The position numbers and the translations under genes are program-made. This document shows, piece by piece, positions 25,501-40,500 of a stretch of DNA of 64,000 nucleotides. Under the pieces are notes generated by a model. The model did no database searches and was not told where the DNA came from. It saw only the letters and a program-made list of their open reading frames with translations. Source of the DNA: Galaxea fascicularis (lineage: Eukaryota; Cnidaria; Anthozoa; Scleractinia; Euphylliidae); assembly GCA_948470475.1 (NCBI GenBank), contig OX419342.1:9449183-9513182 (forward strand), written 5' to 3'. Within the stretch, counting starts at the first letter, position 1. Every line of letters starts with the position of its first letter.

Positions 25501-28500
25501 GTGGGCGAATACCCCGACTGACCGACCTAGAATGACTTAAATCTCTCGCCAACAACCTAAATAGTGCCTAAGCATCCCATGATGCACTGCGAGTCTCTCC
25601 ACCGTGCTGTCAGAATGATAATTTCTGACTAATTCGTCCCTTAATCATCAGAAATTACATTTTTATTTCTACATAGTATGCATAGCAGGAATGTTTCTTT
25701 ATCAACTGCCTCTAGGCATTATGGAAAATTAATGATCTATTTTGTATTATAAGATGATATTTATAATATATTAAATGAAATTCGTATGAAATAATATAAG
25801 AACCAATTTTAAGAACCTTGGCAGCCTAAATTTGCTTTAAAGTGAAAATGACACCAAAAGTTTTTTTAGGTTGATCGAAAGAGCTTTCAAAATGATGAAG
25901 AACAACGTTTATTTTATTGTAATAGCATTCTTGGTTGCCGAGTTATTCGAGATTTTGATTTATGCAAATTAGGCAACTTGTGACGTCATAAGCTTGACAC
26001 AAAATAAAGTAAAATCACAAAAAATGGAATATCTCTGAAGACTTTTGCTGTATAGACCTGAAACTTTTCACAGTTGTTGTACTCATCACAAAGTTCCAGG
26101 ATAAGCTCCACTTTGACATTTCCATGGCAACACAATGGGCTCCAGGCCCTCTCCGTCCAAAGGATAAAATCAGAGTTTCTCTCCTCAAGAAGAACTGTTT
26201 GCTCTGCATGTTCAGTCAGTGGGTGTGAGCGAATATGGACTTAACACAGCACAAGTATGAGAAAGTCTGTTAGACTCTGGAGCAACAAATAGGGCATTTT
26301 TCATTTTTGGAATGTAGAGGTCTGGTAACGAGTAAGTTGCCATGGTGACCTCATAACCACTTTCACAATGTGCAGTTCTGGCAGCACATCAACCCTGCAA
26401 AATTTTAACTCTGTTGACTCAGTATTTGCAGAGATATTCGATATTTTGTGATTTTACTTCATTTTGTGTCAAGCTTATGACGTCACAAGTTGCCTAATTT
26501 GCATAAATCAAAATCTTGAATAACTCGGCAACCAAGAGTGCTATCACAATAAAATAAACGCCGTTCTTCATCATTTTGAAAGCTCTTTCGAACTAGGTTA
26601 TGAAAAATTTGGTGTCATATACACTTTAAGTACCATTTATATAAGAACCTATTTAGGCTAAAATGAAAAATTTAGGTTCTTATACGTGTGCTCTTACTGT
26701 AGAACTCCGATTGAGGTTTGCTGCAACAACCTTACAGTCTGGTTTCGATGACAAGTTTTGTTTAAGGTTTACTAACAACTGGGGTGCCACTGTGGCTGTG
26801 AGGGCCATGATTGGCGCAGAGGAGAAAAACGCTTTGACAGCTGACAGGTCTTTGAAATCTTGCCTGAAAAACAAGTTCAACCAATATTGGACTTAAAGTT
26901 TCTATTACTAATCAGGCTTGTACTGATATTGTCTATAGTTCAGTGTATTCTTGTGTAGAAAAAAATTATCAATATTTAGGGACAGTTTCGAAATATTTTT
27001 CATCATCTTTATCTGAAACACAAAACAGCTCTTATCTACTCCGATCCATAATGTAGGAATAGCATCAGCTTCTAGGGCTGATTGCATGAGCCGAACTCGC
27101 CTCATTTGCGAGCCTGTGTTTAATATGAACTAAAGTTAAGTAAACATTATGATGGGGACTCATAACTTGCTTAATATTAAAGTTCCAGAAACAGAGTGGT
27201 GCAATTTTAACCTTTACCTTGTTTCTACGCAATGAGCTTCATTGACCACACATGCAACCACACGTCTTTGAAACACCTTGCTGTTCATCAGTTCGCGCCC
27301 CTCTACTCAAAAGAGCCCCGGGATGTGTAAACATAATCTGGATATCTCCATTCAATAGTTTCGCACTGGGATTTTTTAACGATCCGTCGGCCTTGCTTTC
27401 GTCTGAATTAAATAAACTGTCGGTCGCTTCCTGCTCGTTATTGAGTAGCTGAAGAACATCGGCAGTGATTCCACTATCCTGCAATACGTTAAGTTGGTCC
27501 GCTATGATAGAGTTTAAAGGACAAACAATTATCACTATATTCTTGTCCGCTTTGACAGGCAAGAAATCCGGTAGTGGGTAAAACGCCAACTACATCTTGG
27601 CCTTTCAGTAAATATTCAAAACACTTCACTTGAAGTGGCTTCAAACAAAACGAGGATAAGCTACAACGATTTAAAACAGATCCAAGTCATTTCGGCACAG
27701 AAATTTCACAAGGCGTCGTTTCACGCTTCGCCGCCACCTTGCTTTAAGCGTTTTGAATATGCAAAAACGCTAATTTATTACACCCAGGATTTCAGGGTGT
27801 AAGATGGAGACGTGACTAGCCGATGCCAGGGCTTTTTCTCGCCGCCATTTTTCTTTCTAGGGAAAAGCCCTGGGGAAGAGGTTGTAAGATATGACATTTA
27901 TTGCCCATGGGAAACAATTGGATATAAGCTGAGTGCGATTTGTTTAATAAGTAACTCCCATGCTGCAGTTTGAACACTCCTTTCATACGGGAATTTATCT
28001 TATCTAGCTTTTATCATGCACCCGAGTTAAGCACGAAGCCCCTTTTGCGTACTGATTTAAGAATGTCAAGATCATAAAGCATAAATGCCCCTTTTAGGTA
28101 ATGATGCTGGAGAGTGGTGAGACAAAGTTTTTGGGAATCGGTGTGGTGTTTGGGGATTGCCGCACAGATGTTTTCCCAGGATTTTGGGATGGGAGCGTGG
28201 GATACCATACTGATGACAGGAGGATCTTTGTTGACTTTTTTAATACAGAGAATGGTCAAAGATCTTCATTATCAGGTAAGATTTCCATAACTCATTATTT
28301 TCCTAAAACCCACTGTGCGTTAACTGTTACTTTACCGCTGAATTTGAGGTAGCTCAAAACGGTGACAGTAGTCCAATGAACACGAATAGAGTCCAGTCAT
28401 GTTTCTCGCGGAGTCAGGGGATTACCGGAAGTCTAGTTGTGCAAGTAGAAAGTAAGTCTACGTGACGAGTACATTCGAAGAGAGTCGAGCGGACTCACCT

Positions 28501-31500
28501 GAAGTCCGTCTGTGAGTGACGTTTTAAAATACCATGCATATGAAAGGTTTGACTATGAAAATATCCTCCATTGGAGTCCACTTATTCCATTGGCCACGAG
28601 TAGATTCGAGGAGAGAATATCAAGGGTGCCCGTGAAAATATCGTCCATCAGAGTCTATTGGATCCATCGGTCACTACTAGGCTCTGGGAAAGTCCAATGG
28701 ACTCTCCGCATGGGAGCGAGTAGATCACCGAAATTCTAGTGGTGAAAGTAGAAAGTAAGTCTACGTGACGAGCAGATTCGAGGAGAGTCGAGCGGAGTCA
28801 CCGGAAGTCTATCTGTGAGTGACTTATAAAAATTCCGCGAATGTTGGAGGGGAGGACATGAAATATCGTCCTTCGGAGTCCAGTCGATCTATTTATCGGT
28901 CAAGGAGAGTCTATTGGACTCACTGGAAGTCTATCCGTGAAGGACTTTGATAGAATCCCATGCATGTTATAGCTCGGGAAAAATAATATCGTCGGACACG
29001 ACTAGACTCTATAAGAAGAGTCCAGTGGACTAACCGGAAGTCTATCCGTGAATGACTTATAAAACGTCCCATACATAGTCAAGAGGAGACCTTGACTATC
29101 GGAGTCCACTGTATCTATCGATCACGACTAGGCTTTAGCAGAGTCTAAAAGACTCACCTGAAGTTCCTTTGGTCGTCCATCGAAGTATACTGAATCCATC
29201 GGTCGCGTGTATATAGATTCCAGGAAACCGGAATTTAGTGTGGGAGGCTTAGAAGAAATGTCATGCATATTGGAAAGGAGGTCTTGAAAATGTCTTTCAT
29301 AAGAGTACACTCTATCCAGATAAAAATGTTATGGTATGGTGCGCAATTACTCAAGCCCACTACGCTTGTATGAACCTCGTTCTTTTGGGTATGAGACGAA
29401 ACGAGCGCACTACGCACGCAATGTACTCATTGCCAGAAATTTAGGACAAGATGGCGGCGGTGCCTGCGCACTAAGGCCAGAATGGCGGCAAACTCATGTA
29501 AAGAAATGTATGGAGATATGAAATTATTTTCACATATATAAATAATAAAAAAGGTGGTTCGTCATATCACGATTCGATACATGTTCAGTAGTGTACAAGC
29601 TTCGCATTTGACTTATCAACGGCTACTTAGATAGATGATTACTTACTTCCCGACGCCCCGACCAATCCATCACACATTGATGCTCCATTCTCCATACATT
29701 GCTTTAAAATCGTAGCGAAGTCATGCCACAAACTCGTCCACTGGCAAGCAAACCCGTTCACAATGTGAATCATCACGACTCGATATAACTTCTACGATGT
29801 TTAAACGATCTAATTCTGCCGAAAAATGCATGAATTGCCCACGGCAAAATACTTCCAAGGACGTCCTTATCTTTCTCATTTTTTGTCTGTAGCACAGCAA
29901 GCGGACGCCATATTTATGTATGAAAGAAAGCTACAAACTCGAAGCTTTCCCTGCACGAGCCGCCATTTTCTTTGTTGATCAACACTGGTGTTTCATGGGA
30001 TATAAACTGGGTTACAGTGCCCCAGCAACCGTAGATTTGGTTTGAATGGAAGTAAATACGCGCGAAAATCGAACACAGCTTAATTTATAAAGGCTATCAC
30101 ACTAATATTTAAACCAAAAAAATGTCGGGCATTGTCGAGAATTACTTTAAACCAAATAAAATATCTAAAGAGCTTAGATTGTGCAATATATCGTATGAAA
30201 CAGCGTCTTTCCCACTTGTTTCAGCGTTTATTCCTTTGCGTTATACAGTATACCGCTGGTAGTTGTTAGCGGGCTCGAAATGTCCGCGATTTCTGGCGAT
30301 GTTAATTCTTTAAGCCATGTGGTGAAACAAACGAAATGCACAAGTAAGATACTTCGGTTTTTAGCCTATGACGCGAAACAAGCGCATTACACATACTATA
30401 TATGTACCTTGTTCTTTGTGCTCGATGCAAAACAAGTGTGCTGGAAAACATTTGAACGATATAACTTCAGGATCGGACTGTCGATTCAATCCATATCGTT
30501 GTTGTCAGTGTGGTTACTACTCGATTGCCTTATTTTTGTGTTTGTTAATTAAAGTGAGCGTTGGCATTTATAATTGTGGTGCGCCATAATGTCATCGGAG
30601 GAGTTGAGGCATGGCTTTCCCGCTACTGGAATTTTGTAATATTTGGAGAATGTTAGTCTGATGCTTGGAAGAACAGAGTTAATTTGATGCAATGGTTACG
30701 AGTCCATGTGCTTTAATTTTAATATACCCAATATCTCCTTATTTGGTCGAAGTTAGGGGAAAAGTGACAAAGTCACGGTTGAGAAACTAAGGTTAACCGT
30801 CTCTTGACTGAGAGGTCAAGTCGTAAGATCATCTGGTATGTTTTATACACCGTGTTCACAAATGGCGGCCGACCTGTGGCGAGTAAGCGGCCAAACTTGG
30901 AAACTGGGCGTTATGGGATAAACTATACAGACCTTCGCAGAAGCGACTAGGTGCTATGTGAGCATGTCTATCTTGCTTAGCAAGGATGCTGTTCTCGGGT
31001 CATCTTTAGCTGGAAGAAATGCGGCAGAGTTATAAAATGAAGAGTTACGTTTTTGGCGAAAATTTAGAAACGATCCAGCGACCGGACCTCACACAAAAGC
31101 TCGACTTGTAAAACGGTAAATACTTATATTAGTTTCGGAGGATTTCATGGTCCGGCTGATTTGTTTTGCTAGATTCAATTTATTACTTTATGCTTTTTCT
31201 GTTTTTATGGTGTAAAGAATACATAAATCAAGGAAAATATTTTTTGTGGGTCCTGACCCATATTTACTTTATACGAAACGAAAACGTGCCAGGAAAAATC
31301 CTTTAGCTGCCGTTAATGTTTTTTGTTTTTGAGCGATTCGGGCACAGAACCTCATTTACAAATATTAGTCAGCATAAAACTTTTTCTTTGTAAGGGGGTA
31401 TATTATGCTTTGTGCTATTATTAACTTGACTTTCCAAACATTTTTTTTTTGTCCGAACATATTTACTGCTTGTCCAGCCAAAACTTGACCCTCGCTTGGC

Positions 31501-34500
31501 AAATTACATCCTCATATATCACAGACAAAAATATTTCCATGCTAGTGTTTTTGTCAAATATGTTGAATGTGCTTTCACAAAAGTGTTATACTGATCGTTT
31601 GACGGCCAAAGGATATAGACTTTCTGAACAAGATCAGTGGTTTGGTTACGAAGGCCATTTATTTCAATATTTGCAATTGAGCATTCACCTGATTCACCTT
31701 GAACAGAACCCAGCTGAGGCGTCTTCCAAACATTTCATTACGTTCCTGTATCATACATCGCTCCTAAATCATATGCGTTGCTTGCCTGAATACGTTTTTC
31801 TTGCTAGAAAGCCTTTCTCTTCTCTTCCTTTTTTTTTTGTCGATTCACCCCTGTCACATTCTTCTTTCGTGTGAGAAAATTATTTCTCATGTGAACCCGC
31901 ACGGTGATCATTTTCGCTGTTCTGAACATAACATTTCGAATTTCAATTCTCGCGGCTTGTGTTCTTTACTTTATTAACTTTCAATTTTCCCAACTCAGCA
32001 AAAGTGCAAAAGTATATTTTGTTTAAGGAACGAACGAAAAATCACCAGCGTTACACCTTCGCTTCTCTACCTACTCTGCCAATTCAATGGATGCTATAAA
32101 ATTCCGCACGTAGACAATATCTGAGCAAAAATCTATGCCTTTGTACTACCCCCTGAAACTTGCAAACGTTGGGCCAAGAATACTATGGAGACAAAAGCAA
32201 TACTTAGGAGGGGAGAAACAGGAGGAAAGTTATTTGAAGAAATTAATCAGAATCTAGTGAGTGACTGAGTGAGTGACCGCCATAAGACCCACACCGAAAC
32301 CTCATTGCATGACTTCGTCATCCATGAGCAGCAAAAACTATAACATACAACTTAAAGTTTTTTACTGGGTGAAGGCTCATTTTTAAGTTACTTTTATAAC
32401 AGTTTTCGATCGTAATAAAACTTCCGACTATTCCGACTATACGGTCACGATGTTTTTGAACGATTCGGCACACAAGCTCATTTACAGACATCATGAAATG
32501 TTGAATATGTATTCACAAATGAGTGTTATACTAATCGTTTAAGCCAAAGGACATAGACTTTCTGAACAATATTGGTGTTTTGGCTTGCAAAGCCATTTAT
32601 TTGCAACTGAGCATTTACCTTGAACAGAACGCGGCCGAAGAGTATGCGTCTTCAAAAACATTCAATCACGTTCCTGTATAAGCATTAAAATCTATCATAT
32701 ATTGCTACTAAATAAAATGTGTTCCTTGCCTGAATACGTTTTTTGGCAAGAAAGCCATTCTTCCGTTTCCTTTTTTTGTCGATTAATTCCTTGTTGCACT
32801 CTTCCTTTGGGCACGGTGATTATAATCGCTTATGAGATTTCAAAGTCCATTTTCGCTGCTCCAAAGACTTCGAAGTTCAATTATCGCAGCTTGTGTTCTT
32901 TATCTTCTTAACGTTCCATTTTCGAAATCAACAAAGATATATTTTGTTGAAGGATCGAACGAAAGACCATCTGCGTTACATCTTCACATCTCTACCCAAC
33001 GATGGACGATGTACGCCATGAACATTCTTCGCGTACACAGCAACATCTGCGGAGCAAAAATCTACGCGTTTGTACTATCCCCTGAAATTGCTGGGCCAAG
33101 AAGACTGTGGAGACAAAATAAATACAGTACAAGGAGAGAGATGGGAGGAAACGTTCAATCCAAGTTTAATTGATAAACTAATCAGAATCGAGTGAGTGAG
33201 TGAGAAACAGTAACAGTAACCGTAACAGTATATCTTTATTGTGCCTTACTCTCACAAGGGAGGTATTAGTCTCTTTACAAAAAAAGAGTAAAATCTTAAC
33301 GACTTAGAATAACAAAAAGGGAGTGTTATTTTTACAATTCACAATAATAAATGAATTTATCATTTTAATTACAGTACCAGTTGAGAATCTCTTTTCTTTT
33401 TTGAAGCATTAAGTAGATATAATATTATTTCCCTATAATTTTGCATGTCTTTTGGTTCTCAGCTTTCAGTATACATTTAATGTTGTCGTGATCATTTAAG
33501 ACCTCGAAGCAATTGTCCACTCTCTAAACGGTGGAATGGAAATCTCGTCAGACATCATGCTACCCTTGGCAACACATCAAGAAATGCTGACCATCTTCTA
33601 TGGCATTTGTCTTACAAACCAAACATGTTCTATGTTCCACAGGAATTGCTATCCCTTCGTTTTCGTATTTTCCAGTTTGTATTCTTAATGAGTGAGCTCC
33701 TAACCTGAGCTTTGTTAGGCTTACTCTGTGTGAGTTGGATTTACAATTTTCTCCATATAATCTTCTATCTGGTAATCTTGTTTACTTTCTTTATGTATGA
33801 ATTTTTTGCCTAGAATCCAGGGAGGAACTAGTGAGTGAGTGAATGAGTGATCCATGGCCATAAGACCCACACCGAAACCTCATGGCATGACAACGTGATC
33901 CATGAGCAAAAAAAGGACGAACCACTTGTTATTCGGTTTGCATTGTACATTGTATCGGGAGACTGAGTTGCCTAATTGACGTGTTCATGCGTGGCAGGTA
34001 TAACGGACTACTGTAATCATGCTTTAGCGCTGATGCTAAGACTTTGCAAATATTCGTCGTACGAAAGTAAAAGTACACTCGATTTACACGATGATGGCAC
34101 CGAAAGGGAAGGAATGATACTATTGTGTTACAACCAGTCATGGACATAATAGTAATAATGTTCTAGAAAGAATGAAAAGTTTGCGATAGTTGGAATCTTT
34201 TGTTTACTTCGACTGAGCCAAATAAAGTAAGTAATACTATTAAGTTGGTTAGGTTTAGATCTTTGAAGAAGTTTGGCCTCAGACTTAAGGCAATGAAAGC
34301 AACAACGGTGCAGTCTAAAGGGACATAGTTGATTTGTTTCAGCAGAACAACACTGTCCTTCCTAAAACATTCAGTCAATTTGCAGAAGCAGCAAATATGC
34401 GCTAAATCTTCTGGTTCGCTATGACAAGCTATGGTAAGGTTTAATGGAGGAATCTAAAATTAAATTCAATTAACTTCCTGCATGCTTTTTGTACATTTTT

Positions 34501-37500
34501 CCACAATTGTGAAAGTCAACACATCGACCAAACGGAGCTCCTGCGTTTCTTGGAAAGAGCCAGTCCATTTCTCCTGGTTTTGAATTTTGGCAGAGAGCAG
34601 TTCCGTAATAGTTTTTGATAAGCAAATTTGTTAGCCACTTTATGATTGAAAGCCACTTAATTAAAAAGTGGCTGGGATTTATAATTGTTTGTAGAGATTG
34701 TCAGTTCTAATATATATATTTAGGCAAGCCTAAAAGCGGAGCTCCACAGTTCTTTCCTTATTGTATGGCATTTACCGATAAAATTAAATCTATGCCAAAA
34801 CTCGAGCCGGGACTCTAGTAAGGACTTCTGTATTGTGATAATATATTTTTTTTACTGTTTTGCTGCAGAGCCACAGCCACCATTCAAACATGTGCTAACG
34901 TACATTTTCGATTTATCATCGGCCTTTGCCACGTTGCATCAAGGGACTACATGACTATGAGCCTAAACGATTTTGCTTCATCACAGTTCGATTAAATTTC
35001 AGTACAAATGGTCTAAATCTCTAAACTATAGATAAACAGTCCCAGTGTCTCACTTTTAAATCCAACGTCATAACCGTTTATGTGCTTTGGCTGAGTCAAA
35101 AATTTCTAACATGTATCGTTGACATTATAACCTCACGAAACCGAAATATTCCACAACAAAACAAAACGTTAAAACCCCAAAGTGGGTACTCTTCAACAAC
35201 ACCCAAAAAAGAAGAACAGTACTTTGTTCGCCTTGTTTTGGCTATTTTATGGCGTCATTTGTGTGAGCTATAAGAGTAAAGACGATAAAAAATTGCCGTC
35301 GGTAACACCGAAAAACATTGAGCGAAAATGACTTTAACTTTTCGTTGTGAAAAGTGACTGCGGCACGATAAGCCATGAATCAACTCAGGTGATCAACTGC
35401 AAATGGTTGAGAATGGTTTTATTCTTGACTTCGATCAATTACAAATATTGCAAACTACAAACCTTGACTACAAGTCGTGGGCGGTATTATTTGTTACAAC
35501 ACTGTTAATGATAACAACAGACAAACAAATCGGTTTCAGAATAACATTTGTCAAGAAACATTGAATGAAAGACGAAGTTTTTACTGCAATTACCCTTTTA
35601 AGTCTGCAATTTTTTCACTAACAACGAGAATTGCTGTGAGGAACAACATATTGCTGGCATTTCGAATGCTGCAGCTGTTAAAAATCTTGTTTAATTTTGG
35701 CAAGGAGTTGTCGCTCTTTGCGAGAGTTTTCCAATTGTTAACCCGGCTCTTGTTCCTAACAAAGCGGAGCCGAGGATATAAACCGTCCGAAGTTCGCTTG
35801 GCTTTTCCTCAACCAATTTTGTGCCCAAAAATGAGCGACAGCAGGGAAAACAAAGAGTTTTAGGATCCAAAATGAAATATTTGATAGAAAACATTTGGAA
35901 AAAAAAACACGAGCATTTTTTAGTCCAAACCAATGTGAGATAAAAGCGTGAAAACAACAAAACTTACGTAGGAAAACAGAAAACGATACGAATTTTTCCT
36001 TACCGTTTCTTGTACAAATTGGAAAAATGAGACAGGTAAGAAACATAACTCGTGAGTAACCTAAAAAAATCGCTACAACGAGTTGCAAAAATACTTGAGA
36101 CACTGTACGTCATTTTGGCCTTTAATGATGTTTCCATAATCTTCCGCTTTCCCTCCCCCTCCTCCTCCTATCAAAGTTGCTAACGGTGCAACACTGACCA
36201 TGCTCGAAACTTTGAGAAACAACATTGAAAGGGGGGAGAGGGAGGAGGTGTGCATTGTATCTCACAGATTTCTTGCAGGCGCGTTTTAGAGAAAGAAAAG
36301 ATGTTTTTGATTGCCAATGTCTCAACAATTTTGCAACTGGTTGTAGTCCGAGCGTTCTTGGCATAAGTGTCCGTATGAAAAACAAAACAAGAATACTAAC
36401 CTGCGGATGCAGACAGTTCAGGTCAGTCAATAATCACTCCGAACGCACAGCTGACACAACTAGTCGTCAAACACACAAAATTATTGCTTTGCTAAGAATT
36501 GCTGCGAGGGACAACATATTGCTGGTATTTCCAATGCTGCAGCTGTTAAAAATCGCGATTACTTTTGGCAAGGAGTTGTTGTTCTTTGCGATAGTTTTCC
36601 AAATGTCAAACTTACCAAGCGGGGCCGAGGTTATAAACCGTCTGGACTTCGCTTGGCTTTTCTTCAACAAGTTTTGTACCCTGAAATGAGCGACAGCAGG
36701 TAAAAACGAAGCGTTTTAGGATCCAAGATGAAATATTGGATAGAAAACATTTGAAAAAAACAAGAGTCCAAACCAATTTGAGATGAAAGCGTGAAAAAAA
36801 AAAAAAAAACGTAAGAAAAAAGAAACCGATGCGAATGTCTCTTCGACGTTTATCGTAGAAATCAGGAAAAATAAGACAACTAACAAACTGAGACAAATTG
36901 CTATTCAATTTTCTTGGCATAAACGTCCATATTAAAAACAAAACAGAAGTACTAACCTGCGCACAGTTTAAGTCAGTCAACAATCACTCCGAACGCAGAG
37001 CTTAAGCAGATGCCGTCGTTTCACAAAAAGTAAGTCTTGTTACTTCATATGCCTATCAAGGAAGCTTCTTCAATTAAGGATTTAAGCGGCAAAACCGTCC
37101 AGTTTGACACACAGCAAGGTCCGAAGACAGCGTATAATTACTGAAACCTTGCCAGAACACACGATCTTTTCTCTTCATGCAAACTTCTGCAGGCAAACAC
37201 GAGGAAAAGCTTAAACTCTCTGACACTTGGTAATGTTTTTACAGCTTGACAAGAGACGCTCTATTTATCGCTGTACCTCACCATAATTTCGTCTCTTTTC
37301 TCGAGCTTTTTGTTGTTCTTTCTCCTGTTGCTCGTCAGTACGATTCAGCCTGTTTACTCGAGCCCTTTCTTGTTCTTTCTCCCGTTGCTCGACAGTACAA
37401 TTCAGCCGGTTTGCTCTTGCTCTTTCTCCCGCTGTTTGTCAGATACTCTGCCTGTTAACTCCTCCCCTTTCTTGTTCTTTCTCCCGCTTTTTTGTCACTG

Positions 37501-40500
37501 ATACTCCGCCAACGAATAGACAAAACTGTCTTCAAAATTTGGCCATGCAATCTCCTGCCACAAAAACGCGGGTTGAGGACTAGAGTATGGACAAATTATG
37601 TGTCCAAAAACAGTCCATATGGAAACGCGCTTATATGAGAGCTTGCACAGTAAAGGGTTAACTGGAGTGTCACATTTGACTTTGGCTTCTATCGAGGGGG
37701 TGGACGGTCGTACGTACGTACGTACGGACGGTGACGTCATGACCAAATTTTTTCGGATCGATGGGTTACCATATTTTCTTATCAATGGTGCTCCACGCGC
37801 GCGCGCCCAAGGCGCGCGTGGAGCTCTGCTAAAAGTAGTAAGGTTTTATTATGCCATAAAAGGTTAGAGGTCAGATTTTTCTGCAATATTTGTTTTGAAC
37901 TTTTTTTTGGCGATATAAAGACATTTGCTGTTTCTTTAACTAAATGTTTTACCTCAAATAATCCTTTCCATAACTGCGCTCTCATAAAAACTCGTTTTTT
38001 TTCCCCCAAGATTCTTATTAAGGAGTTGTGATTAGGTGGTTATTTTTTACGACTAGACTTCCGGAAAATCGAAGACGATGTGACTACCGGCTACTGATTT
38101 TTCTTTATTCTCCATCCGACGTCTTTAGCTTTGACGACCGGCATCTTGATGGGGTATATTGGACATGCATGAAAACGGCTTAATCCAGTGCGCACTTTCA
38201 CTTTAGGTGATGGATCAGTGCTGCCGATCTTTGTGTTTTGTTAGCTTCATAGTGGTATCGGTGAACAACTTATATAAACTGTTTTCACTTAATATGTCAC
38301 CATTGCAACACTATATTCGGTCTTAGAGATAATTGAAAAACGCGATTGGGGAACCTTGTTAAGCGGCCGTCGCTTAGCGACGTGCCGCTTCTAGTAATAC
38401 CCATTTTTTTTAAGCGGCCGTCGCTTAGCAACGTGCCGCTTCTAGTAATACCCGTTTTTTAAGCGGCCGTCGCTTAGCGACGTACCGCTTCTAGTAATAC
38501 CCATTTTTTTTTCGTGTCCGTCGTGAGGCCCGTGCCCAGCTCGGCTAGAGCTGCAAGAAATTTTTTTTTGTACCACCTCCACTGAGATTCGAACCCGCGA
38601 CCTTGGAATCTTAAATCAAAAGTTCACCTTGCGCGCTTACCACTTGCGCCACTCAGACATCGGTCAACTAAATATGTTAATTTTACAGTACATAACGCAT
38701 GGCAGTCACGCATCCGGTTTGTCACGCAAACAAATATCCTTTGTGTTTACTCGAGAAAGGGGATTGACAAATTCCAGAAAATCCAAGAATTTATCTGATC
38801 TAAACTACGATATTGTCATAAGGATATGCTAAACGATTCCCAAGACCTTTGTTGCCTTTCAACTTCAGCTGTAAACAACACGAACCACGCACTTGAAATG
38901 ATGATGCAATCTTTACCTTACTCTGGTTAGCGGGGAAATTCCCCAGAGGTTTGGGCAAACACCGAACCGCAAAGTAATTCTTTCATATCAAAAAAAAAAA
39001 TCTATGGAACCTATCCACGGACTTAAAATGGATTATATCGGGCTTTTGTGATTGTCATATAGTTGATCTGTAACACAGCGGCCAAATCCTCTTCGAGAAT
39101 TACACCCAAACCGAGTACTTGAAATGATCTGAAATGATGGTGCAACATTTTGTGTCACGTAACAAGTTGATAGTCACGCAAAGCCGACAGCCACAGAGCG
39201 CGTCGTATGGCCTGCGTAAAATGCAGTTTGATTTTAAGAAAAATATAAAGCTTTAGGGAATCGTTCAACACATCTTGCTGAAAACATCATAACCTGGATG
39301 TGATTAAATCGTCGATTTCCCCGACTTATCAAAGAAATCGAAAGGCCGGTCATTTGGTGTTTGGGCTGTTTGTTTCTACTAAATACCCATTGAATCTCCA
39401 TGTAAAATTGAAAAATCGCTCTTAAGCTCAACGATTAGTCAAACTAATACTTTTAAAAAAAGCAGAACAAAAAGAAAAAGAAAAAAGAAAAACCAAAGGA
39501 GGTTGCCGTTGCCAGGAATTAAACCCGGGGCTTCCTGATCGTTAGGGGATAGCCGTGTCTTTCGGCCAAGCCCTCTATGAATACGTAATGAGGTGAAAAT
39601 TGCTGTTTATAACCATTCTGCTCACGCACTTGTTCAGAAAAGATAGGACTTTTTCCTAGAGTCCACAGATGAAATGGACAGACACCGAACCGTAAAGCAA
39701 TTCTTTCATATATTAAACCGAAGAAAAATCTATCCAACCTATCCAAGGTGAAACTGGCTAAATCATGCCTTAATGATTTAGTTTATTTGTAAGACGGTGG
39801 TCAAATTACGTAACAAGTTAATCGTCGCGCATCACGCTACTAAAAGTGTCTTGGACAGCAGTGTCTACTTAAAATTAAATCACGATCGACTTGAACTACA
39901 TTCTAAGCATAAAGGCGGTCCAAATGGCCAAAACGGCCGCTTCAAAATTCTGAGAATTTCTTGTTTTTTATTGTGGGAAATATTTAAGAAGATAAGATAC
40001 AAGTTAAAAAGTTCATAATCAAGGTATTGAACAACGTATAGAGATTGAAAATATGATCCATCGAAGTATATGAGCTGAAAAGTTCTGGAAATGGTAGTTA
40101 ACAACTTAAATGAAGAACTTTTTATGTATTGAAAGGAAATACGACCTTCAACGTAAATTAACAATAACTCGCCTTCGCCTAATCCCTCAGGTCATCTAGA
40201 TGTAGAGTCCATTATGGATAAGGGCACAGTTTTTGATCAGATGAAAGAGCTTTTTGGCTTTTTTGACAAAGACAATAGCAAAAGCACTACATTGTCAGGT
40301 AAGATATGTTTTGTTTTGTCTGAATTTCAACGAGAGCTCTCACTGTAATGTAATGTAAGGGACAATTTTTTTTTAATTCAAACCATTGAAATAAAATGAC
40401 GATGATCATGATTAAAAATTGGAAGCTAGACATCACGATATATTTCAGCACATACGATTCTACACACATGCGAAGGGTAGAACCTGGTCGTATTATTGTT

